Source: Lachnospiraceae bacterium (GTDB taxonomy: Bacteria > Bacillota > Clostridia > Lachnospirales > Lachnospiraceae). Taken from it: DNA of 64,000 nucleotides. Below the pieces are notes generated by a model. That model made no database searches. It was given only the letters and a program-made list of their open reading frames with translations, and was not told where the DNA came from. Position numbers and translations under genes: made by a program. Shown piece after piece: positions 63,171 to 64,000 of the stretch. Location of the stretch: the NCBI GenBank assembly GCA_017542245.1, contig JAFXXN010000037.1, forward strand, positions 24,377-88,376, written 5' to 3'. Each line of letters begins with the position of its first letter. Positions within the stretch are counted from its first letter, which is position 1.

Positions 63171-63502
63171 TGAACGGATACGATATTATGGGTGATGCAT
63201 GCAGAAAGCTGCTTTATGGAACCAGGGAACTGCCTGAAGATGAGAAGATAGAATTGGAAGCTAAGATAAAAGCATATGATTTTCTTAAAGAGGCGGATGA
63301 AAGGGTTATATGTGCTACATTTGAAAGTACAGCGTTCAATGACATGATGAAAGGTTATGTATGTGCTGTTATGGCAGAATACAACCTTTCACATGAAATT
63401 CAGGCGGATATATTAGAAAAGTTTCAGGATAGTCTTGAAAAGCTGAGACCGAAGGATGCTTTGGCTGAGTGGGATCGGCATAAATCGAGATGGTTATCAT
63501 AG
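63170..63502 (+). CDS. Hypothetical protein of the conjugative element
   Basis: 110 residues, starting with GTG (GAGGTGAT ahead), overlapping the preceding stop by one base. Predicted mostly helical, acidic, without motifs; KLLYGTRELPEDEKIELEAKIKAYDFLKEA is typical. No family recognised. The terminator follows. Confidence 0.65.
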   Translation: MNGYDIMGDACRKLLYGTRELPEDEKIELEAKIKAYDFLKEADERVICATFESTAFNDMMKGYVCAVMAEYNLSHEIQADILEKFQDSLEKLRPKDALAEWDRHKSRWLS

Positions 63503-63512
63503 TGAGATCTGT

Positions 63513-63556
63513 AAGGCACAGGCTTAAGAATAGATGCTTATCCCTGTGCCTTTTTT
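63513..63556 (+). terminator. Terminator inside the element
   Basis: AAGGCACAGG (63513-63522) pairs with CCTGTGCCTT (63543-63552), 10 bp, then T-rich. Confidence 0.75.
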
Positions 63557-63581
63557 ATTTGCAGAGAAAGGGGCAGAAAGA

Positions 63582-64000
63582 ATGGAAGAAGAAGTTAACC
63601 AGCGAGTAGTATCGCTATCGGTGAATACCAGCAAGATGACAGCCGGAGTCCTTGTAAATACGATGAAAAATTTCCTCGTGAGAGAGCATCAGGCTCTTAA
63701 CCAACACGCTGTCGAAAGGCAGGCTGAAAAGAAAGCACATGAGCATGGAAAAATGACCTTGAAAGACCTTATGGCACAGAATGCCGGGGCCGAAAGTGTT
63801 GTGATAAGTGATGATAACATAAAGTCGTTTGACAGGGTAGCCCGGAAATATAACATAGATTATTCCTTGAAGAGGGATAAGACACAGGATCCTCCGAAAT
63901 ACCTTCTTTTCTTTAAGGCACGTGACCGGGATACCATGATGACTGCGTTCAGGGAATATGTTCAGAAGAACGAGCAATACAAACAGAAACACCCAATGAA
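63582..64000 (+). CDS. pcfB: PcfB-like conjugation protein, partial
   Basis: At least 139 residues, cut by the window end. The N-terminus MEEEVNQRVVSLSVNTSKMT and the segment VARKYNIDYSLKRDKTQDPP with YLLFFKARD are those of PcfB (DUF3801) proteins, which in Gram-positive conjugation bridge the relaxase and the coupling ATPase. The coupling protein gene would be expected next, beyond the window. Ribosome site AAAGGGG. Confidence 0.85.
   Translation, partial: MEEEVNQRVVSLSVNTSKMTAGVLVNTMKNFLVREHQALNQHAVERQAEKKAHEHGKMTLKDLMAQNAGAESVVISDDNIKSFDRVARKYNIDYSLKRDKTQDPPKYLLFFKARDRDTMMTAFREYVQKNEQYKQKHPM

Larger units (their letters stand above)
58259..64000 (+). mobile_element. Left part of an integrated conjugative/plasmid-like element
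   Basis: From about 58259 on, the gene content changes to plasmid maintenance and conjugation genes: ParA, ParB, a replication initiator with iterons, a zinc-ribbon/nuclease-like gene, small membrane proteins and PcfB. Genes overlap by ATGA junctions and all read rightward, as in Firmicutes ICEs. The left end is placed between lysS and the first such gene; no integrase and no att repeat can be confirmed because the element leaves the window. Confidence 0.7.

Noticed and set aside
1-64000. tRNA, rRNA, CRISPR arrays and insertion sequences
   Set aside because: Looked for and not seen; no transposase or integrase frame, and no repeat-spacer pattern.

Overview
The window looks like a chromosome segment of a low-to-mid GC, Gram-positive anaerobe of the Lachnospiraceae (Butyrivibrio, Roseburia or Lachnospira-like; genus not resolved). 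The reasons are strong GGAGG ribosome sites, T-box leaders on ileS and thrS, MecA, long-form HPF, meso-diaminopimelate dehydrogenase, cytoplasmic glycoside hydrolases (GH43, GH74), abundant AraC regulators, and lipoproteins with Ser/Thr/Pro linkers. No rRNA, tRNA, CRISPR array or insertion sequence was seen.

Layout. 1-2402: partial Ser/Thr kinase, mecA and a convergent AraC regulator. 2488-10924: T-box plus ileS, glgP behind an unusual interleaved-stem leader, and a lipoprotein metallopeptidase. 11003-20027: a surface-polysaccharide locus with four GT2 enzymes, one GT4, a flippase, a GH43 enzyme and a DJ-1 protein. 20135-23606: an operon of a PqqD/HPr-kinase-like fusion, an S24/S26 peptidase and a two-component pair, whose transcript begins with a repeated structured element. 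23610-31232: an AraC regulator and six enzymes that together fit an L-galactose to 2-keto-3-deoxygluconate route. 31346-36963: a lasso-peptide (paeninodin-like) cluster with ABC exporter, PqqD-type RRE, Asn-synthetase-like cyclase, HPr-kinase-like protein, a 68-residue precursor on the opposite strand, and a B2 protease. 37131-58066: mostly housekeeping (hpf, CvpA-like, parE/parC, cheY, M18 aminopeptidase, orphan histidine kinase, GH74, dut, ddh, amidase, thrS, greA, lysS). 58259-64000: left part of an integrated conjugative, plasmid-like element with parA, parB, a repA carrying internal iterons, a zinc-ribbon/nuclease-like gene, membrane proteins and pcfB.

The most interesting points are: the lasso precursor lacks a ring acceptor where the leader alignment predicts one and is unusually long; a second RRE/HPr-kinase module with its own protease and two-component system lies about 10 kb away without a visible precursor; the L-galactose operon appears complete; and a roughly 61-nt structured repeat occurs twice, possibly three times. 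Functions come from motifs and family knowledge; nothing was checked by database search.
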